Source: Anadara kagoshimensis (taxonomy: Eukaryota > Mollusca > Bivalvia > Arcoida > Arcidae). Taken from it: DNA of 64,000 nt. A model generated the notes under the pieces. The model was not told the DNA's origin. It did no database searches and was given only the letters and a program-made list of their open reading frames with translations. Made by a program: the position numbers and the translations under genes. Of this stretch, positions 11,739 through 22,323 are shown in pieces (position 1 is the first letter of the stretch; each line of letters begins with the position of its first letter). The stretch covers positions 27,039,083 to 27,103,082 of the forward strand of contig CM037874.1 in NCBI GenBank assembly GCA_021292105.1. The letters are read 5' to 3'.

Positions 11739-12013
11739 GAGGTAAGTTCGTAGTATTTTATCTTTTTAAAAGTTGCTTTTTCATTTTTATCTTTATGTTT
11801 ATAAATTCTGTAACATACAACTACCTGTCTTTATAAATACTTTTATAATTGTTTTTATTTCTATATTTTTATCCCACTGTTTAAAATAATTTACCATTCA
11901 CTATTTTAATGGGTTTTAATAAGCATTATTTATTTATTTATTTGTTTATTTATTTTTTAGTTTTTTACTGGTTTACTAAAATAGCGTTTTTGTTATTGTT
12001 TGAGTTATTTAGT

Positions 12014-12259
12014 ATGCCACGAGTTGGACCGCGCCAAGTCCGGGCCATACCAGCCCCGGTGGTGACAAATGCAAGACTACGTCGGAATGCGGAAGCACCT
12101 GCCAATATTCCCCAGCCTGCGGCTCCACCGCAAAATGATGAACTAGTTTTACCAGCCCCTGTGAATCCCGTGCCACTTCAACTACCTGTAAACATGGACG
12201 ACTTAACACAAAGGGTCACCTCGGCCGTTCTGCAAAATTTATATTTTGCAGCAGCATGA
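12014..12259 (+). CDS. Short Pro-rich ORF, probable gag start of the DIRS-like element
   Basis: ATG at 12014 gives 81 residues: a basic start (MPRVGPRQVRAIPAP) then a Pro/Ala-rich linker (PANIPQPAAPPQND) and a helix-like end (MDDLTQRVTSAVLQNL). The open frame extends upstream, but the codons there are T-rich and unlike coding sequence. A pyrimidine-rich stretch ending 'gttatttag' directly before the ATG could be a splice acceptor, pairing with the donor at 11742 at the end of A1. A short Gag-like ORF1 is usual for Ngaro and DIRS elements. No zinc knuckle is present, so the ORF is short for a full Gag. The function is inferred from its position. Confidence 0.4.
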   Translation: MPRVGPRQVRAIPAPVVTNARLRRNAEAPANIPQPAAPPQNDELVLPAPVNPVPLQLPVNMDDLTQRVTSAVLQNLYFAAA

Positions 12260-12940
12260 CATTTTCAACCTGTAATTTCAAGCCAGCTTCCTGAAAATCC
12301 AGGTAATATGTTTTGTTAATACTTTTCATGCTAATAATAATAATGACGTTAATAATGCTCAAATTGGAGTATTCATGATTTGGGATATAATATTGCTAAT
12401 AGTATTAACCTGAAAATTATCAGTAATAGCTATATTTATATCAAAACCATCTGATCCAAAAAATTGTACCAATAATATCTCTTTAAAGGCATATGCTATG
12501 ACATAGAACCACCACTCAAAACAAGCTAATTTTTTTACACTGTTTGTTCTATATGAACATGCAAACAAAAATATGCAAAAATAATGTAGGTCACCACATT
12601 TAATTTTTAAATAACTTGTTCAATATATGCAGTATTTCTAGGATATCGCATTTTTACCCGAAATTCGGTATAAATTGAAAAATCAACCTCAAACAAACTC
12701 AAGAAATTCATTAAAATGTTATAAACAGCAAAACTACATCATACCCATATTTAACATGTTCAAAAATGTCAAAGGTAGCAGTTTAATGGACATTTATTAA
12801 AATAATTGGTAAAAAATACATAAGAGAAAGTGCTCATTTTAACGCCTTTTTCTAAAAATTTTCATACATTTTCATGTACAAAAAATCTACCACGGGAAAT
12901 CTTATCAAAATCTGCTAAAAGTATAACCTAACTATGATGT

Positions 12941-13341
12941 TGTAATTTTTGTTCTGAAATTGTCGAAGATGAGTACCACTTTATTCTTAAATGTCCTGTT
13001 TATTCTAGTCTTAGAAAGCAATATATCAAGCCATATTTTTGGATCAAACCTAGTGTTTATAAACTTATTCAATTACTTAGTGTCAATAATGTAAAGCAAC
13101 TGTGTAATCTCGGTAAATATCTCTGCAAAGCTGTTAAATTCCGAAATGATTGTTAACTCGTTATATCTATAAATGTCTGTTTAGTATTATTATTTTTACT
13201 GTTATTATTATTATTATTATTAAATATATCTCCGATTATGTGCTATCATGTATCTACTGTTACAGTACTTAAATTGTTATATAATGTATTTATTGTACCA
13301 ATAACTTATATGAACTTACGGAATAAATGAATTGAATTGAA
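12941..13341 (+). pseudogene. 3' end of a CR1-like non-LTR retrotransposon, 5'-truncated
   Basis: From 12941 to the stop at 13154-13156 the frame encodes the C-terminus of a LINE ORF2: a CCHC-type motif (CNFC, then H in EYHF, then C in LKCP) followed by YSSLRKQYIKPYF and a final basic segment. A 3' UTR with TTA/ATT repeats follows and ends in the short tandem 'gaattgaattgaatg' at 13328-13342, the kind of 3' tail seen in CR1-group elements. Only the tail is present, as expected when reverse transcription stops early. It lies inside the DIRS-like element and so inserted later than it, or was carried with it. Confidence 0.7.
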
Positions 13342-13342
13342 T

Positions 13343-15900
13343 GTACTTCACAAAAGCAAAGAAACTGATACGTCACCAGGGTATTTTCGGATTTAAAAAT
13401 AAAAAAAATACCCCTACCCCATAATTTTTCAAAATTTCCCATTGATAAAATTTGAAATCCCCAAAAGATTTTCTCTTTTCAGTTAATTCAAATATTAGCA
13501 TCAGATTCTTGACAATACACAAAACAAACTACTATGTTTTTACATATTATTTACAATATTAATCGATGTTTATATAATCTGGATATTAAACATAGCACTG
13601 CCGAGCTGTACAGCGTAGTTGGCAATATGGTGTTGTGGCAAGACAGAATATAACCGAAAATCTCCCCCACCCCCGGGAAAGGGGGGTCGATATATGCATA
13701 GTCCGACGGATGTTTTTTGGAAAAAGAAACAATGTACCAAACCATGTATTGCTAAATTAAATGGTAGAAAATAATTATTTCTTAAAATGGATAAATATAT
13801 GAAAAAGACAATCAGTAATTAAAATTTAATATATTTTTATAAAGTCGTACCCTATCGTTTTTGTCATTTCGGATAGAGAGAAAGTAGATTTTTGCAAACC
13901 CTACCGTCGCTATGAGGGGATACATTCTAGCGATTGTATGTAACTGGGTCATTTGCTGTTAAATCTGGGTTTTAATAAACTGCTGATTATCACTCACAAT
14001 ATTCCCGTTTCATGTTAATGGTGAAGTATTTAAAATCCATGTGGTCATTTGCACACAACACTACGAATTATCTCCCTTTCACAAAAGTGAAATCTAATCG
14101 ATAAACAGTTTTAAAATATGACACGATTGCCTCAACATCAAAATAAGTTATCATACCTTTCAAAATAAATTTAAATTACCGTAGATTTCATGAAAAATTA
14201 ATTAAATCCACCTGCCATTGCTGTTTATTTCATAAAAGTTATGATTTTACATCGTAGGACCAAACTTCTCGGGACTACTTTTTATTGTAAACACGAGATC
14301 AGTTCGCCAAATTGGAAATTGTTGATTCATCCCGTCGCAATATTTTACTAGATTCCGAAATGTATTCCGAAAATTTTCCAAATGGGCATATGTAACCAAA
14401 TGCATTACCCGTCTCAGCATATCTCACGATAAACATATATTTCTTTCACGCTCATTTACCAGGCGCACTATTTCCATGCGTACTCATATCTTATAATTTC
14501 ATAGCAGAAGCCCGTCTTGGAAGAAAGCGATAGCAAAGTACGCGTTCACTGTCGTGAAACGCCGTACAAAAATAGATTCTTAATTATCGTAAAAATATCT
14601 GCGAATCTATAGGAATTCAAAAACTCCAATGAAAAGAACAAAATACAACAGTTTTGTTCAACCATGTCAACATCCTAATATCTCTTTTAACTTGCATAAA
14701 TTTCCATTACTTTGTGGCATGGTCAGAGAGATAACTCTATACCATGGTTAGTTTACATTTTGTGCATCTGTGTAAGTAATACTCGGATTATAGGCCGTAC
14801 CGTTTTTTCATTTTGGATTACACAAGAAAGATAGATCCTATGTGCTGCACGTTGTGATGAAATTCGGACAATTCACCGTTGTATGGTTTCCATGTGTTTA
14901 TGTTTACTGTAAAAGACATTATATTATTATTTTTCGAAGCAAGTGGTTGAGAAGTACGTTCGGGTTCGACAACAGTTGGACCAGATTTGTTCATTTAAAT
15001 CATGTTGGCAGAACTGTCTTCTCGACTTTTCTTCTCCGATACTTTAATAAACCGTCCTCTTCTTCTAAGAGGCATTTTGATCACTTATTGTACGATTTAG
15101 ACGATTTATATACTGAATACTGATTAAAAGAAAGCCGATGTTTACAGTCTTCGTGTACTGCAAGTATATCATTTCATTTCTAATGTCGCACCACTTACAC
15201 AGACAATAACGCAAACTGGATGCGCGAATTCGGTGCGCAATATATTAAAAAAAACCGAAAATGTTTTTGAAAGATGGTAAACTGGTTATAACTCCCAAAT
15301 GTCAATCATTTAAATCACCGACATCCAAAAAAGGACTGATGCCTTTTGGATTCTTCGTCTATATATACGTCAGCTCATCCGAAATGTGTTGCCGGTATAT
15401 TTAAATACATTTATACCGTTAGTTTAGGAGCAAATCGAACTAATCATAACCGGGAGCTGGTTGGTCAAATTATGATATTCAGTTTTGACTGAAGGAAAAA
15501 AACCCTAATATGTCATGGAATGTTGTAGATCAAGGATTTGTATAGCAGTAACATTAATACCGCACCAGCCACGCCCCCTGTTGTACTAAATTAATGCTAT
15601 GATTATATCTTGTCCTAGTTGAGGAAAATGAGAATCTTTTAATGTACATTTGTCATTTGGTAATTATTTTTTATTTATAATCTAGGTATTATATATTTAT
15701 TTACTCATTAAAAATTCATTGTTTCTCCCCCTGACGGCTAATCTGGGCCATGGCACTATTTACAATTTACATTTATTTACTTATTTATTTAGTTTGAATT
15801 TTGTTTCAAACATTTTGATTTTTCATATACATATCTATTGTGATTTATTTTGTTGTCTGGTGGCGCTGACTAATTTTATTGGCGTTTAAAATTAGTCATG
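13343..15900. other. Interior of the DIRS-like element, no gene recognised
   Basis: I see only short frames. One at 14842-15123 (93 codons, basic and aromatic, ending LLYDLDDLYTEY) matches no family I know. No RT (xxDD), RNase H or recombinase motif was found in the frames I read, although decayed remains would be easy to miss by eye. Confidence 0.45.
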
Positions 15901-16237
15901 TGGCATATTTTTGCGCTACCAGCCTATTTATTCAAAATAGATTGGAAAATCATACATTTTATGCTGTACAACTGATACCAGGGTACAACATATTTTATTT
16001 TCTAAGGATGCCCATTACAGACTCATTTGGAGTCTCGGCTCCTTCATTTTCGCCGTGGCCAGATTACGCCAATAAAAAAAATAAATATATATGATGTTTT
16101 TTGTTTATTTTAAGCCAATAAATTTACTCCTTTTTTTCCCCATTTCATTAGACTGCCTCGATATAAGTGAAATATTTTGACTGGGCTTAGCACGCCATTT
16201 CTTATTTCTTATCATTGAGCACTTATCTTTGATAATG
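15901..16237 (+). repeat. Repeat B1 of the split-direct-repeat element
   Basis: Begins 'tggcatatttttgcgctacc' and ends 'gataatg'. It matches 16751-17090 with only a few single-base changes and small indels in A and T runs. Its end touches the start of A2 with no spacer. Confidence 0.85.
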
Positions 16238-16487
16238 AGATTTAATGTTATATATTAAATCCGTTTATCTAAGTAAGGTGCTCCTTTATTGGACCTCTCA
16301 TGTCCTTGTCCTAGTTTAGGTCAGCTCATGTGTCACGCACCCGTATAAAGCACGGTGTTATATATCGTCGTGATTTGGCAGTACCGCGTGTGTCCTTGTC
16401 CTGAGTTTAGGTCAACTCTTATGTCAAGCTCCTGTATAAAAGCGCGGTGTTATCTCCGTGAGTTTGCAGTTTTATAAAGATTTTCAC
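16238..16487 (+). repeat. Repeat A2 of the split-direct-repeat element
   Basis: Second copy of A1, ending 'ttttcac' before a spacer (16488-16750). The spacer carries a pyrimidine tract with 'ttctttctatttcag' and two copies of 'cacggcggaatacagga' about 75 bases apart. Confidence 0.85.
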
Positions 16488-16750
16488 CCACCCTTCCCTC
16501 CCCTGTTCATTGTATCAGTTACTGCTGTTGTTTGTTCTTTCTATTTCAGGATACTTGTACATGTATATACCTCCTTTTGAAGATTGATCCATGACTTCAC
16601 GGCGGAATACAGGAGAACCTGAATACTGATTTTAAGTTCATTGGTACTTGTACATGTAGATTAGTCCATATAACGTCACGGCGGAATACAGGATAAACTG
16701 ATTACTGATTTTAAGTTCATTGTAAGGACTTTGAATGTAAAGACTTTGAA

Positions 16751-17090
16751 TGGCATATTTTTGCGCTACCAGCCTATTTATTCAAAATAGATTGGAAAAT
16801 CATACATTTTATGCTGTACAACTGATACCAGGGTACAACATATTTTATTTTCTAAGGATGCCCATTACAGACTCATTTGGAGTCTCGGCTCCTTCATTTT
16901 CGCCGTGGCCAGATTACGCCAATAAAAATAAATAAATATATATGATGTTTTTTGTTTATTTTAAGCCAATAAATTTACTCCTTATTTTTCCCCATTTCAT
17001 TAGACTGCCTCGATATAAGTGAAATATTTTGACTGGCGCTTAGCACGCCATTTCTTATTTCTTATCATTGAGCACTTATCTTTGATAATG
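16751..17090 (+). repeat. Repeat B2, right end of the element
   Basis: Second copy of B1. Similarity stops at 'gataatg' (17084-17090); the following 'tgttatctg' is flank. Confidence 0.85.
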
Positions 17091-17699
17091 TGTTATCTGT
17101 TTGGTTGGTAAGGAAGAAAGAATGACATCAACCAGTATCCATAAGGTTTATAAAGTATTAAAGTATGCTATATTTTCAATGTACTCCGACGACATTTCAT
17201 TGATAGTAAGATTGATAAGAATCCACGTACACACATACTCTATAGGTAGTAAAATGATACAACTAGTACTAAATATAATAAAGATTCCTTGTTTTAACCC
17301 ACATAACCATATATTGTAACTGAACAAAACGCGTTATTGTTGTTCTTATAACATAAAATTCCTTTTGTTAACAATGTTCATTGTCGTGACAGTTGTTGAC
17401 TAACAATTACATTATTCTAGGATCAAATACTTCAAATATGTCTTATTATGCAAATTTTCCATCAATTGCAAGATAAAATTGTCTCTATACAATAATAAAC
17501 ACGTCAATTATTGAGGCGTATATACATGGCACACGATTAGCGATTTAACTTTTTTCTTTTTTTTAAATCCAAAAAAGGTTTGATCGGTTTTATCAAAATG
17601 CCCAGAAGGATTTTCTTAATTTTTCCCTTGGATTAGTATGTTTGTTTTTGTTTTTTCATTTGGAATGTAATACAATGTTACTGCATAAACAGCATTCTA

Positions 17700-17912
17700 A
17701 AACAAACATAATAATCCATGGTCAAATCGAAATCCAGAAGCGAAGTAAAAAAAATTAAAACTGACAAATTAGGTTAAACATGTGATCTTCCACCAGGGAA
17801 GCGAGGCGGTGTGCTCCAGAAGTGTATACACATCCTGTTTAGAACTACATTCGCCACGATTCAGTGAAATGAACATGGAACTATGGGACATTAAATATAT
17901 TCAGGGCACAGA
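17700..17912 (+). repeat. Dispersed family X, copy on plus strand
   Basis: Family X runs from 'aaaacaaacatactaatcca' through 'caccagggaagtgaggc' and 'tgtttagctacac.cgcca' to 'ggaactatgggac.t.aaat'. This copy has all of these blocks in order, somewhat diverged. At least fifteen copies, whole or partial and in both directions, lie between 17 and 52 kb. Confidence 0.75.
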
Positions 17913-19049
17913 GGCATTTTACTTATCAATAATATTATGGCGAATGCCACAATTTTTTTAGGTCCCTGATAAACCTAGGCTTGCAATATCCGAATCAACA
18001 CAGACCAACAATTTATGTTAGTGAAAGATACAACAAAAGAGGACAAAGGATTAATAACAAGGAAATTGTTTGTTTGAGAAAAAACTCTATGTGGCACGTG
18101 TGCCGTTGTTAAGCAACTATTATAAGAACAACCAATATCCATAAGGTTCATATTAGTATACCTGTTTTTAAATTTGTAGCACTAGGCGGAGGTTTCAGAA
18201 CAAAATATCTCAACAGTAGTGCTCGATTCAAAATTGTGGAAACGCAAAAATATTTTAAGGTGTTGAATTGAGAAAATAGAGAGACCAAAATGCATTTAAG
18301 TTATGCTATATTTTTTTATCTTCTCCGAAGAGTGAGTGAATTATTGTTTAAAGCCGCATCAGCAATATTACAGCTATAGAAAAAATAAAAGATACAATAG
18401 TATCAATAACCCAAACTTAAAATAACCAAAAATAAAATAAATCAATACTCCGAAGACCTTTCATTCATAGTATTCCAAAAGGAAATAATAGATCATGTTG
18501 TTAGATAAAAGTCTCTTATTTCACCCGGCATAACCATACATTGTGTCTTAACATAAGCACGTAAGTGCATTTTTAAAATATAAACTTGCCTCATTAATTA
18601 AAATGAAATAATGCTTGTTTCCATGACAGTTGTTAATAATAATAATTATTCTATTCTAGATCCAAATATTTGCAAGATGTTATTTAAAAGTAATTATCAA
18701 GTACGGAACACAATTCGTGATTAAACTTTTTCAAAAACTCGAGAAACGTTTGTTCATCTTTATCAAACTATACTGTGATGGAAACTGCAGAAACAGGAAA
18801 CAATGTTCCAAATATATGCATGTATAATCATATATAATATAATAATGAAATCAATACAAATTTTCAATATAAGTTATAGAAGGATTCAGCAAAAGAAAAC
18901 GAAAATATTAAAAATCAAACATAAAATATATTAATAAAACACAAAGTCAAACAAATTTTGATCACTTTTATCCATAATCACAGAACGAGGTTCACTAAAT
19001 TGCAATGCAACAGAACAACAGAAGCAGCAGACAAAGTTAAAAGAGCAAT
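17913..19049. other. Intergenic, outside repeat copies nothing recognised
   Basis: Apart from the family Y copy at 18160-18300 this is plain AT-rich sequence. It includes the region downstream of the STAND/ankyrin stop codon. I found no convincing poly(A) signal for that gene on the minus strand within the first ~380 bases. Confidence 0.4.
18160..18300 (+). repeat. Dispersed family Y, copy 1
   Basis: Family Y holds 'cactag.cg..ggtttc', 'cctcatcagtagtgcttgga' and 'aaaattgtgg'. Related copies lie at 26030-26170, 26830-26965, 29740-29910 (minus), 49140-49260 and 51470-51640. It has no coding capacity. Confidence 0.6.
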
Positions 19050-22000
19050 TTAAATACGAGCAAATAATTTCTCCCTCAAATAATTGACTGAAGAATTATT
19101 TGCCCTTCTCTCTGCTTCTTCTATTGCCTTGTTTATTTGCGCAACTGTCCAAGTTCCGGTTGAATATATGTACTGTACAAAGTCTTCACGCGCGACAACA
19201 GCATACGAAAGCGCATTATTTCCATAATTTATATCCTTCGAATGTAGATACCTCACAATTTCAAGGTCACCTGTTCCACATGCTGTATTCATAGCCTCTG
19301 TCTTTTCATCGTTTGTCCACTCGAATTCCGTGATTAAAAACTGAACCACAGATATATCCATTGAACATACTGCTCCTTTTAGACCTTCTAAACTGCATGC
19401 ACCCCCTTTTTGATGAAAGTATGTAATCATGTCCATAAGACCTTTTTTGCATGCAATGTCAAATGACTCCGTGATACGGAGATTTGACCAATTTCCGGAT
19501 TCATACACATACTTCAGTTTTGACGCATTTCCAGATTCAGTTGCGAGCTTTAAGCATTCATCGCTGTAAGGGAGACCTGTCTCAATGTTCAAATATTTTA
19601 TAATTTCAATATCACTGTTTCGACATGCTTCCTTTAATGATTTTTCCAGCTGAACCATAGACCAATTACCATTATTCAGAACAAATTTAAAGAGATTTGT
19701 ATTTGTAGAAATAAATGGGAAAATCGTCTCCGTGCAATTTGCTCCAAAATCATTCAAATATTTTACCATCGGTAGGCTACACCTCTTGCAAGCTTCCCTC
19801 ATAGCGTCGTCTATCTGCTCCTGTGCCCATTCTTCTTGTTTATTTAACACATAATGCAGTAAGTCTTCATTCCCGGAGTGAACAACAAAGTTCAGGCTTT
19901 CATCATTAAACAATACATTGTTACTTATAAAATATTGTATGATGTCTAAATACCCCTTCTTACATGCTGCATTAATTGAATCCTTCAACGACTTTATCGG
20001 CCAATCATATTTAGGGAAAACTGTTTTGACAATAGAAATGTACCCAGATTTTGTTGCGATGCATAGTGTGTCATCGTCGCAAACCGAACCCATTGCTAAA
20101 AGATAGCTTAGGGCACTTGTTGATCCGAATTTACAAGAGTGGTTGAGTGCTTTCGTCTTTTGTTTTAATGTCCATTTCTTTGAAACATAAATGTAATGCA
20201 AAATATCGGTTTTTCCACCCGAGTATCTTGCAGCTAATTCAAGTAAGCTCAAGCCGAAATAAACACCTTTTTCTGCAAGAAATTTCAATACTTGAAAATT
20301 TCTATCTTTGCAAGCTTTATACAGTGCTAAGATTTTATCGAAGTCCGATGGTCGGGCCTGATGAAGAACGAAATTAACGGTTTCTACATCACCGCTATCA
20401 ACAGCCAAATGGAAGCTATTACCGTCAAGATATACTTCTTGATCTGCTAAATACTTAACATTTTGAATAGTTCCCATTGCGCATGACCTATGCAACGCCA
20501 TGTTGACCTCGCGTTGTGACCATTTCTTTTGTTGAAAAATAAATTTAAGCAGCTCACCATTACCAGATGCTGCAAGGCACAAACTCTGTTCTGGAAGGCT
20601 GATTCCGTAGTGTAACAAAAGTTTGATACAAACTGTGTTTCCATGTTTAAAAGCGTTTAGCATGTAACAATCACAATAGTTGAATTTTTCTCCTGAACAT
20701 TCCGCAATTTGATACTGATTCGATTGTAATTGTGATGTGTCCAATATTCCTCTGTCGATAAGCTTCTTCAGAAACAGTTCGTTCCCAGAGGCATATGCGG
20801 CTACACTGTGTTGGTAAATGTGTTTTATATTTTTACATGAGCACCTTCCATAGCACGAATATCGTTTTTCTAGAAGGTTTTGCGTTAGTTGGTTTCTATC
20901 CAAGTAGTTAAAAAAGTAAAAAAAAAGTTCTCATCCTTCATTATACGGTTATTTATTTGGGATTCTGGGAGTAGTGATTTTAAAAGGTAGCCATACATTA
21001 CACCCGAAAGTGTTTCAAAATATTCAGACGATACAAATATTTCCGGTTTGTCTCTTGTCAAATCTGGTTTTTCTAATGAAACGAATTGTTCAAGAAATTT
21101 AAACGAGCAATGCTGAAGAAGCATATCGGGATATTTTCTACCAAAATGTAAACTGACTGTTTCAAGAATCGATTGGTGAGGGAATGTGTAAGAATTTGAA
21201 GAGCTGTTATATTTGAAAAATACCCCTTTGAGACATTCAGCTGCGTCTTTTATAGATTGAGGGGTGGCACCTGTTAGACCACATGCCTGTGCTATCTTTT
21301 GCAAAGTGTCTTGGTCGCTTTTCGAAATTTTAAAAGGATCTAACTTCTTTGAATCCACATAAAGAGTGCTTTTGTCGTTATTCAGTAACGTATAAACAAG
21401 AGTAAAATATTTGACTTTGTCACAATGGAACATTGCATTGATCTCTTTTTCTAAATAGTAATTAGATTTCGTGAAGAAAGAAAGTCCTTTTGAAATGATG
21501 TCTTTTGAAGAAATGAATAGATTGCAAAGATATGGAAATCCTAAAGAGGTCTCAGCATGTATTATGTTATCAATTGTTTGCTCCGCAATATAGACCGTTT
21601 TGTTTTCTGTGTTTTGGCACTGGGATATATTTTCCTCCTTCTGGTGACCGCATATTTTTAAATCATAACCTGTCTGCTGTTCGATGGCTTTCTCCACAAA
21701 GAGACGTTTTTCTTTTAATGAAAGCGTATATCTACCTGATAAATCTATATGTCTCCGCTCCGAGAAAAGATTTGTAGTTATTGCACTATATGCAGAATGC
21801 TTAAGGAGTGTTAGGGCTTCTGTGAAAATATGCTTTCTAGATGACACGATTAACATTATTTGTCCCCTGGAAACATCTCGTCCAATGTCATTTAGTTTTT
21901 GTTCCCACTGACGAAGAAGCGTTTCGTTTAAATTTGTTGAACCAAAGATGTCGTCAATGAATAAGAGAATATCTTTGCCGGAACGAACGACATGTGTCAA

Positions 22001-22282
22001 TTCACATGGATCGTTGATTTTTATCGGTATTCTGTTTGTAAATCCTGGCAACCTTCCCTTCAGAGTTAGCTTCATCAAATGCATTGCTATCCTTGTTTTT
22101 CCTTCCCCGCAGATACCTGTCAAAACCACCATTTTCGAAGCACGTAAACGACGAATCAATTCGTCAAATCCAGTCCTGTCAACCCAAGATATTTTTTGGT
22201 GATCTATTTCTTCTTTTGTACGATCTGTTTTCAAAAAAAGATACGAAATTGAATTAACATAAATGTAATTTAAATTCAACAG

Positions 22283-22323
<41 letters not shown>

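Larger units (their letters stand above)
11486..17090 (+). mobile_element. DIRS/Ngaro-like retroelement with split direct repeats, non-autonomous or decayed
   Basis: Two repeat pairs are arranged A1 (11486-11738), internal region, B1 (15901-16237), A2 (16238-16487), spacer, B2 (16751-17090). B1 abuts A2 exactly, which is the split-direct-repeat arrangement of PAT/Ngaro-type tyrosine-recombinase retrotransposons. The pentamer 'taatg' lies at the left end (11486-11490), at the B1/A2 junction (16233-16237) and at the right end (17086-17090), as expected for a recombinase crossover site; these elements make no long target duplication. A1 ends beside a strong splice donor (gag|gtaagt at 11741/11742). 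The 4.2-kb interior holds one short Pro-rich ORF and a nested LINE tail, but no reverse transcriptase, RNase H, methyltransferase or recombinase that I can read. The repeats of each pair are nearly identical, so the copy is young. The call rests on repeat order; without an RT or recombinase it stays provisional. Confidence 0.65.

Noticed and set aside
14842-15123. Tyrosine recombinase fragment of the DIRS-like element
   Set aside because: The frame has scattered Arg, His and Tyr residues but no readable R..HxxR..Y arrangement, so I did not call it.
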